DNA of 64,000 nucleotides from contig JAZHRO010000013.1 in NCBI GenBank assembly GCA_037157565.1, forward strand, positions 75,509,501 to 75,573,500. Reading direction: 5' to 3'. The position numbers and the translations under genes are program-made. Below are positions 37,501-49,500 of this stretch, one piece after another. The notes beneath the pieces were generated by a model. The model saw nothing but the letters and a program-made list of their open reading frames with translations, ran no database searches and was not told where the DNA came from. The stretch comes from Thalassia testudinum (taxonomy: Eukaryota; Streptophyta; Magnoliopsida; Alismatales; Hydrocharitaceae). Position 1 is the stretch's first letter. Every line of letters begins with the position of its first letter.

Positions 37501-40500
37501 TAATGCTACTCTTGCGGATTGTTGGTCTCCTATCAATGCTGCAGACCAAGGGAGCTAGACACGAACTTTTTGGGGAGGTTTGTCTGCAGCTAGAGAGGAG
37601 TTTTTCGAGCTTCCAGCTTCTATTAATTCCAACACTTTCCTGAAGGGAATAATGGATGGCTGGGATTGAGGAGCTAGGCACTTCTCCGTGAGCAAGGCAT
37701 GTTCGTTGCTGCAGGAACCTTTACAAGAACTGGATGAGGATTTCCTTGCTGATTGTCATCTGTTATGGTCAGCAAAGGCCCCACTCAAGGTGAGATTCTT
37801 CATCTAGGAGTTTCGTGGAAGATGTCTTGTGAGTAAAGTTTGAAGGCATACTTGGATTCCTGATATGGTGGTTACTTGTTCCTTTTGTGATGGGGCAGAT
37901 GAAGATGACAGCCGCTTATTTTTTTCGCTGTCCTTTCTCAAGATCAGTTTGGGAGGCCTTCCACTTTGATTGGCTTTCATTGGATTCATTTTAAAATTTC
38001 TGGTCTTCTTTCAGAAGAGGGTGATGCACACCTGGTCCTGCTATTTTCCAAATGAAGGTCGAGCGAGCTGCTCCATTATTGGTTCTTTGGGCTCCTTTGG
38101 TGTGAGAGAAATGGGACAGTCTTTCAGCGTTTGTGTTTTTATCGAGAGAACGTAGTGCAATGGGCTAAATCTTTGTCAGCAGAGTGGTTTCCCTCTTGAT
38201 TGAACACATTTACTTTTTAATAAAGTTGGAGGGGTATACTATACTGAGTAACCTTCCCTTTTCTTTCCAAAAAAAACGGATATAGTGTTAACCTATTTAT
38301 TGGACTAATTGTCACAAAGGGTGGAAGTCAGGTGATCTGTAAACGTAACTTCATATGAGGGTGTCTTTGTAAATGCCACCTGTAACAATCTTCAGTTTAG
38401 TATTAACAATAGATTATAATTGGTTTATAATTGGTTGAAATTAGTTAATTTTTTATTTAAAACCCTAGGCTCTCTTATGTAGAGAGACCAAAAAAAGTAA
38501 AAGTACAAGAATGCCCCTTAGGAGCTAAAAGCCCAAAATCCTTTATACAAATAAGATGTGTTAACACACTCTCTCAAGCTTAAACATAGATATCTATCAT
38601 GCTCAATTTGGATACACATGAATCAAACAAAGATCTGACCAAGGACTTGGCAAAGATATTTGCAATCTGCTTCTCAGATGTGATTGGTGTTGTATATAGC
38701 AGCCTTTTCTGAATGATATCCCTGGTATAATGGCAATCAACCTCAACATGCTTCATTCTCTCGTGAAATGCTGGGTTGGCAATGAAAGTGGCTGCTCTGT
38801 TATCATACCGCATCTCCATCAGGCTAGAGAACTGTATCTACAAATTAGTGAGTAGGGACATGATTCACATCATCTTTGCAGTCGTCTGAGCCATGGCCCT
38901 GTACTCAAACTCGGCACTCGACCTAGTAACTGTGCCTTATTTCTTACTCCTCCACTTGATCAGATTCCCTACCAAAAAAGTGTAGAACCCCATAGTGGAT
39001 TTTCAGTCAACATGACATTCGACGTAGTTCGCATCAGAATAGCCAACCAAGGTCATAGAAGACCCCTTGGAGAAGAGGAGACCTTTTCCAGGAGCCTTCT
39101 TGATGTATCGGAGCATCATCAATGCTGCATCCCAGTGTTGTCGTGTTGGCCTGGTAATGAACTGACTCAATCTCCCCACCGCAAAGGAGATATCGAGCTT
39201 CGTGATAGTGAGATATAGCATGCCCACAACTTGCATGTACTGCCTGCTGCCCACCAACTGTGCATCCTCATCATAAGGTGGTATCTTGGGGTCCATAGGA
39301 ATGTTGGCCTCCTTGGCTCCAAGCATACCCACCTCCTGCAAAATATCCAACGCATACCTCCTTTGGGACAAGACTATGCCTTTTTTGCTGCAAGCAACCT
39401 CAATACCAAAAAAATATCGTAAAGTCCCCAAATCTTTCATAACAAACTACTCTGCCAGAATGTACTTAATATCAGTAATACCCTGCACATCATCTCCTGT
39501 GACAATTAAATCATCAACATATACAAGTACCACAGTACCTCGTTCAGTCCTCCTAACAAAGAGAGAAATCAACTATCGATCTCCTGTATGCAACTGCCTC
39601 TATAACCTAAAACAACCTCTAGAACCATGCTCTGCGACTCTATTTGAGGCCGTAGATGGCCTTCCATAGTTGGCATACACGCTCCCCTTAAGCCTCAAAC
39701 TTAAGTGGCTGTTGCATGTAAACTTTCTCTTGGAGATCACTGTAGAGGGAGGTATTCTTCACGTCCAGCTGATGTAAAGGCCAATTTAGCTGAATTGCCA
39801 CAGCGACCAACACTTGCAACGTAGGAAGTCTAGCAACTGGTGAAAATGTATCAAAGAAGTCCACTCCATAGGTTTGGGTGAACTCCTTTGCCATGAGGCA
39901 TGCTTTGTATCTAGAATATCTCCATCTGGGTTGAACTTCATAGTGAACACCCATTGACAACCAACAATCGTAGCACCATTTGGAAGTGGAGTGAGCTCCC
40001 AGGTACCACGACCTCTAAGAGCTGCCATCTCATCCTCCATGGATGCCCACCACTTCGGATCAAGCATGGCCTCACGGTGAGTCGCTGGAATTTGAGTAGC
40101 AGCCAACGCCTGAGTGAATCCTGCAAACCCAGGGGCTAAGCTGTCAGTAGCAAGTGCCCCACCAGTGGGATAAGTAGTACAAGTCAGTGGTCTCTTCCGA
40201 ATAGCTATCAGAAGATCCATATCATCACCTGCCGCATCATCTGTCATGTCCCTGTGATCAGCACATGGCAAACAAGCGTCAATGTCTAAAAGACTCACCT
40301 GAGAATCCGATGGTAAAGGCGAGGGTGGGGAGCCCTAAAAGGAAGTATGAGGACGGACGTATGTCTGAAGTAGCTCAGTCAGACAAGGAAAGGATAACGT
40401 AGCAGGTGGTGGTGGTGCAATAAGGACAAGAGCCTTAGGAAAACTCCCAAAGTGAATGGGTGTAAATGGCATAGGTGCCATGTCACCCTCAGAGAGCATC

Positions 40501-43500
40501 TCAGCAACATAAGTAGAGAAGGGTATTGCCTCATGAAAGGTAACATCCGCCGAAACAAAATTCCGAGAAGTGATCGGATCAAAACATTGATACCATTTTG
40601 TTTCCGAGTATACCTAAGAAAAACACACTTAACTGCTCTCGGTACTAGTTTATCCTGGCCCAATCCCAACAAGTGGATAAAAGCAATACAACCAAACGTC
40701 CGAGGGGTAACGTGAAACATGGGTCTATTAGGATACATAACCTGCAATGGAATCCATTCATGTAAAGCAGTGTTAGGCATCCTATTGATTAAAAAGCATG
40801 CAGTCAAAATTGTGTCACCCCAGTAAAGAGAGAAGACCAAGTGGTGAATCAACAAAGTACGAGCAACATCAAGTAAATGGCAACGTTTCCTCTCAGCAAC
40901 ACCATTCTGCTGAGAGGTATAGGGGTGCGTGGTCTCATGGATAAGACACAACTAGAAAAGAAAGTGCGCAATCGAGTAGTATAAAATTCCAAGGCATTAT
41001 TAGATCGAAAATGTTTCACCAAACAAGAATGTTGAGTTTTTATTTCCTTAACAAAAATTTCAACAATTTGTCCCACATCAGACTTATTCTTCAAAAGAAA
41101 TAGCTAACACGGGAAATGTCATCCACTAACACAAGATAATATCTATTCCCAAGTTGATCAAGAGTATGACAGAGACCTTAAACATCCATGTGAATTAAAT
41201 CAAACATAGCAACAAAAGAAACTGAAGTAGAAGTGGGAAAACTAGCCCTGTGGTACTTGCCCAACTGACAAGCATCACAAGTGAGAGCAGTAGTGGAGGG
41301 TATGTGCAGCAAAACATGTTTGAGCCGATCAATAAGCAGGCGGCCAAGGCGGTGATGCCACTGGAGAGGAGATCCAGCAGAAGCAAGGCCCTGGGTAACA
41401 AAAAGCAATAACGATAGTAAACTTATCCTGCTGTTTCTCACACCCTCCACCAATAGCTCCACCAATCGTCTTCCCAGTAAACTTATCCTGCAAGACACAA
41501 GAAGACGTATCAAATATAACTCGGCAGTTCAGATCTCTGGTAATATTGCTAACAAACAACAAACTCAATGCAAAAACAGGCACATAAAAACCATCTATCA
41601 GTTGTAAAATAAGAGATAAAGACATCTCCCTTGCCAACAAGTGGCGAATGTCTCCAGTCTACCACATGTGTAATCTTGGCTAGTGTGACTGGTGCTAACT
41701 GAGAGAAAGATCCCCTACCGCCACATAGGTGCTTGGACGCACCAGAATCAATCAACCAATCACCAGAGGATAAAAGAGATGACATACCAGTCACAGGTGC
41801 CTCAGAGGAGGTGGCAATAGCTGCAGTACCTGGAGGTTGAGAAGAGGATGCCTGAGTCAACTGGGTAATCTGCTATCGTAAGGTCTCAATCTCTATGCTA
41901 AGGGAGCTAACATTCGAATTGGGGAAGACTCCATCAGTGATCTCGGCTACCTGATTGGCTATGGGTGGCCTACCATGCTTTTGCCAACATGTAGCCTCAA
42001 AGTGGACAAGCCTACCACAGTAGGTACACGGAGTCCTAGTGCGTGTACCAGAAGAGCGTCCGTGTCCACGACCACGTATAGGAAGAGAAGCACCACTACC
42101 ACGTCCAGGGATCGTAGCCAGTGTGGATGTCTGAGCACCAGAGTCAGGAGTAGGAGCGTGCACTGCTATTCTGCTGAGTCTGCTATAGGCCTCCTCTAGA
42201 GTAGAAAGCTCAGGAACGGTGAGAATCTGATCTCTAGCTACCCTATATTCAGGTTCAAGGCCTGCCAAGAAAAGGGAGGTTACCAACTGTCTCCTAGAGC
42301 TCTTCCAGGACCCACAGGCACATCCTGGCAGATAGGAGTGATGCCTCTCTAGCATTCCCTTCATGAGGGAGTAGTACTGTGATAGCATATATCCTTCCTG
42401 ATGCAAGTAAACAAGGTTGTAAAAGACCTGAAAAACCTGCGTAGAGTTCTTGGCATGTAAGGCTCACGCAAGGACTCACATCTCTGTTGTGGCGTAGTAC
42501 ATGATCACATCCCCTATTCAGGGAATAACTATTTGCACGAGCCATGCACAAACCATGGCATTGTCTCTATCTTAGTTGGCATTAGTGTCAATCTTGTCTG
42601 TAGGGTCCAAATCCGGAAGAATATGGCTCTTCCCATGATCCCTAACGGTCATAAGGTCGGGGACCACCACAGGTAGTTGATCTCATCTAACTTGACGATG
42701 GGACCAAAGAACGGGTTTTTGAGTACCCCGGTGTCCGAAGGAGAGCCGACATCACCTCGGACTAATTTAACGAAGCCATTTTTGCAATCCGCAAGCCTCA
42801 ATCAGCCTTCTATTGCCAAGAAATCATCAATAGATTTGAAACATGACATTTTCAGATATGCATCTTTGATAGGAAGCCCTTTTAGACAGGTGTTGGCCTA
42901 ACTTGAGTGCAAGGAGAACACTTGAGACGATCCAAGGGGGACCTAAGTCTCTCTCCCAGCGACTGGGAGGGACGTAGCCCTAGAACAAGGCTACAAACCC
43001 CTTAGTCGCTACCACCGCCGCCGCACAGATGCGCCACCGGCGCTCCTGCCACGCGGTGCGCGTGTCGCATCGCCGATCGCTGCCACACAGACACACTGCT
43101 ACTACTCCTGCTACGCGTGTGCACATGCAGCACCACCGCTCGCTGCCGCGTGCAGACACGCCGCCACTCCTACTGTGCGTGTGTGCCTATAGCACTGCTG
43201 CTCGCCGATGGAAGTGCCGGCGGTGAGTTAGGGAGAGAGGGAGAGAGATTCAGTTGTAGGATTTCAGCGGCCTTGGGGTTAGGATACCTAGAGCATGATC
43301 TAAGATCGGTGCTCTAATACTAAATTGGTTGAAATGAGTTAATTCTTTATTGAAAACCCTAAGCTCTCTTATATAGAGAGAGGCAAAAAGGGTAAAAGTA
43401 CAAGAATGCCCCTTAGGAGCTAAAAGCCCAAAATCCCTTGTACACAAATAATATGTGCTAACAATTACTATTCTTCCCATCCTGGTGAATTGAGACTACG

Positions 43501-46500
43501 TGATTGTCTCTGATTTCTCACAAATGGTAACACCGAATTGACATCCTTACCCAAAATTAAGACTAGATATGTATATGGTGAAAACACATCATGTCCCTGA
43601 TATCAGGATTGGGGTGGATAATCATGCACACGAGACAAAACTAATCTGCCATTCCTTTTATAAAGGAACATCAGCCAACAATTAAAAGACCTAGAAGGAT
43701 TAGACAAGCTATCACATTTTCAAAACTAGGCCGTACAAGAATATCAAACATGCTTATTACTTATTTAAAGAGTGAATGCTTGCCGAGGGGTAAATGAATA
43801 GGGTTTAACTTGGATGACCCCTTAGGTGTTTGCTTACAAAGATTTTGAGTAATTAAAATAGGGTTTCAAATGATATTATACTAATCAAAGAGACCAAATT
43901 TTTATATGGATTGCCCCTGGAATCATTTGTAATGATGCATGGACCATCTGACTTCTTACTATTTTTTTCAAAGGGACTTCTTATGATTTACATAGGTATC
44001 TCTATAGAACATGTCTTGTTTGCATTAATACCCCTCTATTTGCACATTCTATCAACTTTGACAAGATTGAACTTAAAAGTAAAGGATTTTTTCATTCAAG
44101 GTCCTATCACTCTAGTTTCCAGATGTCAAGGACCTCCCACTCCAAGTAGCTCCATTTGAACTATGAGGTGCTAGAGTCCATCAAAGACATCATTACATTG
44201 GTGGAACAAAAAGGGATTGCTGGAGAAGGAAGAGAGGTGGAAATGAAGTGGATGAAGGAGACAATAAATAAATGGAACCTTAAATATCAAAAATCTCTTA
44301 CTTTCGGTAGGATTACTAAATTCCTTAATATTTTGTAACATAATGTATGTATGTATGTATATTGAAGAGGTAAAGGACAGTTACCGAAGGTCAGTAACCG
44401 TCTGTTTCATTCCACCGAAATAAAAAACTTACGTTAGTTGCATCCATGAGTCAAACAAAAAAGATCTCTCTAACAAAATTTTCAATCTAGCTTCGCTCCT
44501 CCCTAAGCACCAATCTATCATGCCGCAACCAATTGCCCAAAGCCCAGCAACAACTTTCATCCAAGACAGTTAGTATGAACTTCCTGGTGATAGGCTCTCC
44601 AAAACTCCTCCATAGAACGCTGAACCATGTGCATCAACCCTAACTCACTCTAGACAGAGGATGCAAAAGTGCACATAAAAATTAAGTGGTCGCAGTTGTT
44701 TTTTTGAAATGAGAAATGGTGGTTATCCGGATGATAATCACCTAAAAACCATATTAATGAAGGCCCAGAAACACAACCAAATTACAAGTTACAAGCCTAA
44801 CAATTTGCTAAAGAAGAAATACAAGAAATAAAGTTCTCAGTGTATGGACGTTGCTCCTTGAAAATCACCGCATTTCTTCACAGCGAAATGCTCCAAAGGA
44901 CTGCCAAAGTCTTTGCCTTCTCCTTCTTCATTCTAAAAGTGTTCAGACCACCACTCTAGGCTCCACTCTTAAAGGACCTCCAGAAATTAGCAAAGCCTGA
45001 ATGTGCTAACCACTTGAAACAAAAGTGTCTCCATTCTTGAGAAGAAAACAAGCACCCGAAAAACAAATGGTCCACATCTTCATTTGCCACAAAACAAAGT
45101 TGACACATCTTCTTCGCCTTTGGCACCCATCTACCTCTCCATACTCTCGTCATGAGCCTTCCCTTCCTAAGCAACCAAGTAAAAATTTTGATTTTCAAAG
45201 GATAAGAAGCTGATCAAATCTGTCTACAATCCCTGATGAAATCCACATCCATCATCGAACCTCCATTACCCAATCTTCCATAAGCTTTCTTGACAGAAAA
45301 CTCACCATCATCCCACAAGAAAGCATCAACACCACCTTCTAGTTGATAGATGTCCAACTCCCAAAGCAAAGTTTAGAGCTCTTGTATCCTTTGATCAGAT
45401 AAGTTCCCCACAAAAGAAGGGCACCAAGATCCCTCTCAGCAATCAACCACCTTGACCACCCTAGAAGTGGCCATAGCATAAAGCCTCGAAAACCAATCGT
45501 TCAACTTCCCCTTGCCCATCTAATCATTCATCCAAAAGTGAAAAAAATCACCGGTGCCAATATAGGGGAAAAAACTTCATATCTTGGGCATCACCAAAGA
45601 TAGGCTTCTAAAAAAGTGCAAAGTACCACCCAGAGGAGACGACAGAAAATCCCAATTCATGGAGTTGCCATAGCAAGCCAAAATAATCTTCCCTAATAAG
45701 TCCTTCTTACGCTCAAGGAACCTATTAATCCACTTAGCCAGAAAACTATCATTCATCTTCCTTAAGTCTCTAACCCCCAAGCTCCCTTTCTTTACAGGCT
45801 TACAAACCTCATCCTAGGCCACCAATCTCGCCCCTTCCCAATCGACCATAGTTTGTCAAAAAGAAATCTCTCATCAGACTCGATTTCTTATTTTTTATCA
45901 TTTGCAGCAACTTTAGAACCAATGTAAAATAAGCAGGCATGGAAGACAACACTACCTTCAGGAGCACCAACCATCCCCCTCTAGAAAGAACCTTATATGC
46001 CTATCCCACCAGCCTCCTCTCCATCCTTTATTTCAAAGGGACCCACTCTTGCAAAAAGGTCCTCCTATCTAGCAAAGGAAGGCCAAGATAGGAGATAAGT
46101 AAGCATCCACCTGCCGTATGAAGAGCCATACTACACCTATTAGTCTCCTCAATTGTCATTTGGATAGGGACAAAAGCTGACTTTCAGAAATTTATTCGTA
46201 GCCCTGACACCTCACCAAACAACTCCAGAAGTATACGCATCCTTCTTACCTTTATCTCAAAGCCTTCCACAAAGAACAGTGTGTCGTCAGCATACTGAAG
46301 CATCAAGACCACTTCCACATCCCCCGAGAAACCCTTAATCAAATTCATCTTGCATGCTCTGATAGTAGATCTCAGCAGTACATCTGCTGCCAGCACAAAA
46401 AGCATTGGTACCAAAGGGCACCCTTGCCTAACACCTCTCCTCGATTATATCCATCCACCTGTTGGATTCCATTAACAAGGATGGAAAAGGACGTCGTCTT

Positions 46501-49500
46501 CATACTGCTTCATCCAGTCCACCCACCAAGGGAAACCACTCTTCACTAAGGAGGCCCAAATCAAAGACCATTGCATCGAGTCCTACGCCTTTTTGAAATC
46601 AACTTTCTAAATAAATGCCCTCTACCTCTCCCTCCTCCAAAAGGTAAGAATCTCCGAAGCAATAATAAAGCCATCCAGAATATTACGACCCAGGACAAAA
46701 GTCGTCTGCACTAACGACGCAATCCCTTCCAGGACTCCTATTAGCTAGAACCTTTGTCACGATGAGGTAAATCGCATTAAATAATGCAATGGGCATGTAC
46801 TCTTCAATGGCCTCAGTCCCATCCTTCTTAGGCAAAAGGAATATAAAGAACTTATTGAGCCTATTAAAATCAAGATTACCATTAACAAACTCAGTAACCA
46901 CTACAAAAACGTTCTCCTTAACGAGGGGCCAAAAATCCTTATAAAAACACACAGGAGACCCATCAAGATCAAGGCAACCATTAGCATTCAACCCCAAATA
47001 GCCTTCCGAACCTCATCTACTTAAAGGCAACGTAAGCCCTTCAGCCTACTCCCTACTGATGCTCGGGATTACCATTCCTAACCACCTTCACCTCCCTCCC
47101 ATCCTTCTTCCAGTGAAATCCCTAGAATACTTTGCTCCTACATGGCCTACATCATCCCTACCCACGAACTCTGTGCCATCCACCAGCAACTTGTCTATCC
47201 AATTCTTTCATTGCCTTCTTGAAGCCACCATATGAACGTACTGGCCAATGGAATCACCCTCCTTTAACCAATTCTTCCTAGATCTTGTCTTGCACTCAAC
47301 CTCCGCCTTCTAATCCTACACCTGAATTGTATTCAAGTGCATTGCTATGGCTACTCAGTCTTCCTCAGATAATAGTCCCAAAACCTCCACCTTATCCAGC
47401 TTTGCAATCTCAACCAACGCCTCATCCTTCCTTCTATTCCACTCCTCCCTAACTTGCTTCCTATAGGTGGTCACAGTTGTCATTAATTTAGTTGGAGTCC
47501 AGTTATCTTAGGATTGAGTTTGTTATAAAGTTATGCAAGTTTTTTTATTTCTAGGACACTTTTTGTAATTTTTCATTCTCACCACTCTATATAAGAGAAG
47601 CTCGGGTTTCTTTTTCCAACAAAACAGCTCATTTTCTCCAATATGGTATTATAGTAGTCCTAGGTTGGTGTTCGATACTCATTTGAATCCTCTGCTCTCT
47701 CTTCCTCTTTCCCCCTCTCTCTCTCTGTACCTTGTGTAGTGTTCACTTGTGAGCTCCATAGCTTTGGAGGAGAAGCCCTCTAAAACTCCCCCCTCAATCC
47801 TAAGATAACTAGACTTCAACTAAGCTAATACTCTAAGATGGTACGGTTTGCTTACTCTTTCCACTATAGTTCTACATCAATGTTACCCTGAGATCTACTT
47901 GAGGAGATCCTCAAAAGGATTAGAAATATAAATCAGGCTCATGTCATCTCTAAGAACAAAGGACCTCTCCGTAGCATGAGTAGCATGGCAAGGAAGAGAC
48001 ATGAAAAGATGATCAGCATGTGTGCAACGTGTGGCAATTACCTTCATTCATATAGGATATGCCAACCAAGATCCAAAGAAAGATGAGCTTGGGTTTGGAA
48101 TTGCTACATGTGGCTGAAGTATGGATTAGGCAAGTAGTCCTACAGTTTCCACCTTTGAGGTGTCATATCCATGAAGCCATTGATATTTACAACAGTAAGT
48201 TTGGAGTGATGCATGTTGAGTACCTTGAGGAGTATTGGATCTCTTGGGTTGTCTTTATCTGTATGAGAGAATGAGTCATTTTCTTGTTTAAATTCAAGCT
48301 AGTTTGGTTGTTCCTTTATTAGGATAGTTGTTTGCTTTGAATGAAGACTCAGGCAAATTGTCATTCAAGTGCATGGAATAAAATTTCAATTCCAGCTTCC
48401 TTTTTGAGTTATGGATATATTGGTATGATCTTCCCTCTTTTTGCAATGAGGACATTGCAAAGTCTAAGCATGGGGGAAGGAAAAATATTTTAACTCTTGC
48501 TGCATTTTATTTTGCATTACATCATTTTATGCCAATTTTTTTTTTTTTTAAATTGCATGTTTGCATGAGTTTGTGAGGTTTAAGATGGGAAAGGATGATG
48601 AGAAACATACCCATATTGGTAATTACTACACATTGGCAATTTTCCCCCAGCCTTTTTCTATCTTAAGGTCAACACAAGAGCAAGCTCAGTATATATCTTA
48701 GAACTACCCTATTAACTTACAACCTTAGTCAACATGACACCTGAAGGACTCAGAAACATACTCATATTTAAGGAAATAGCTTAGTTGGTTAAGTTTCTTT
48801 TTGAAAAACCCTAGTTAATTAAGTTGATCACAACAAACTCTCAACACTTACTCTTAAGGTAAGTGACTCTTGAATACCTAATTCTCACCATTCTTTCCTA
48901 ACTCAAACCTCACAAATTCACGCAACATGCATTTTTTTTGAAAAATTTCTGGCATAAAATGATGTAATGCAAAATAAAATGCACATGCAGCATCAATTAA
49001 AATATTTTGTCTTCTCCCATGCCTAAACTCTACAATGTCCACATTGCAAGAAAATGACAAAAAGAGATCATACCAGTAAATCCACAACTCCAAGACGAAT
49101 CTGCTGAAAAGAATTGAAATTTTATTTCAAGCACTTAAATAACATAATCTGCATAGGTCTTTATTCAAAGCAAATAGCTAACCTGATAAAGGAACAACTG
49201 TACTAGACTGAACTTAAACAAGCAAATGACTCATGCTCCCTTGCAAATAAAGATAGCCTAAGAGGTCTAATACTCCTTATGGTACTTAACATGCATCGCT
49301 CTGGGCTTGTTGTTCTAGATATCAATGGCTTCATGGATACGATGCCTCAAAGGTGGAGAAATGTAGTATTGCTTGCCTAATCCATACTCAGCCACAAGTA
49401 GCAAGTCAAACCTAAGCCCATCTTGCCTTGGATCCAAGGTGGCATATCCCATCTGGATGAAAGTAGTTGCCACACCTAGCACACATGCCAACCATCTTTG

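Larger units (their letters stand above)
38432..43463 (-). mobile_element. copia retrotransposon D, nearly complete, inactive
   Basis: LTRs at 38432-38566 and 43326-43463, TG...CA type. The primer-site complement GCTCTAATACTA (43311-43322) lies three bases inside the right LTR. Minus-strand order: GC-rich leader (43300-42900), gag (42850-41875) with intact zinc knuckle [14 protein letters not shown] (about 42030), protease LIDSGASKH (41755), integrase (41360-40780; [14 protein letters not shown]), RT (40180-39000, YVDD near 39505) and RNase H to 38580 ([16 protein letters not shown]). It has frameshifts and stops. The flanking pentamers ATAAT and ATTAC do not match fully. It reads in the same sense as MIP2. 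Confidence 0.87.
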
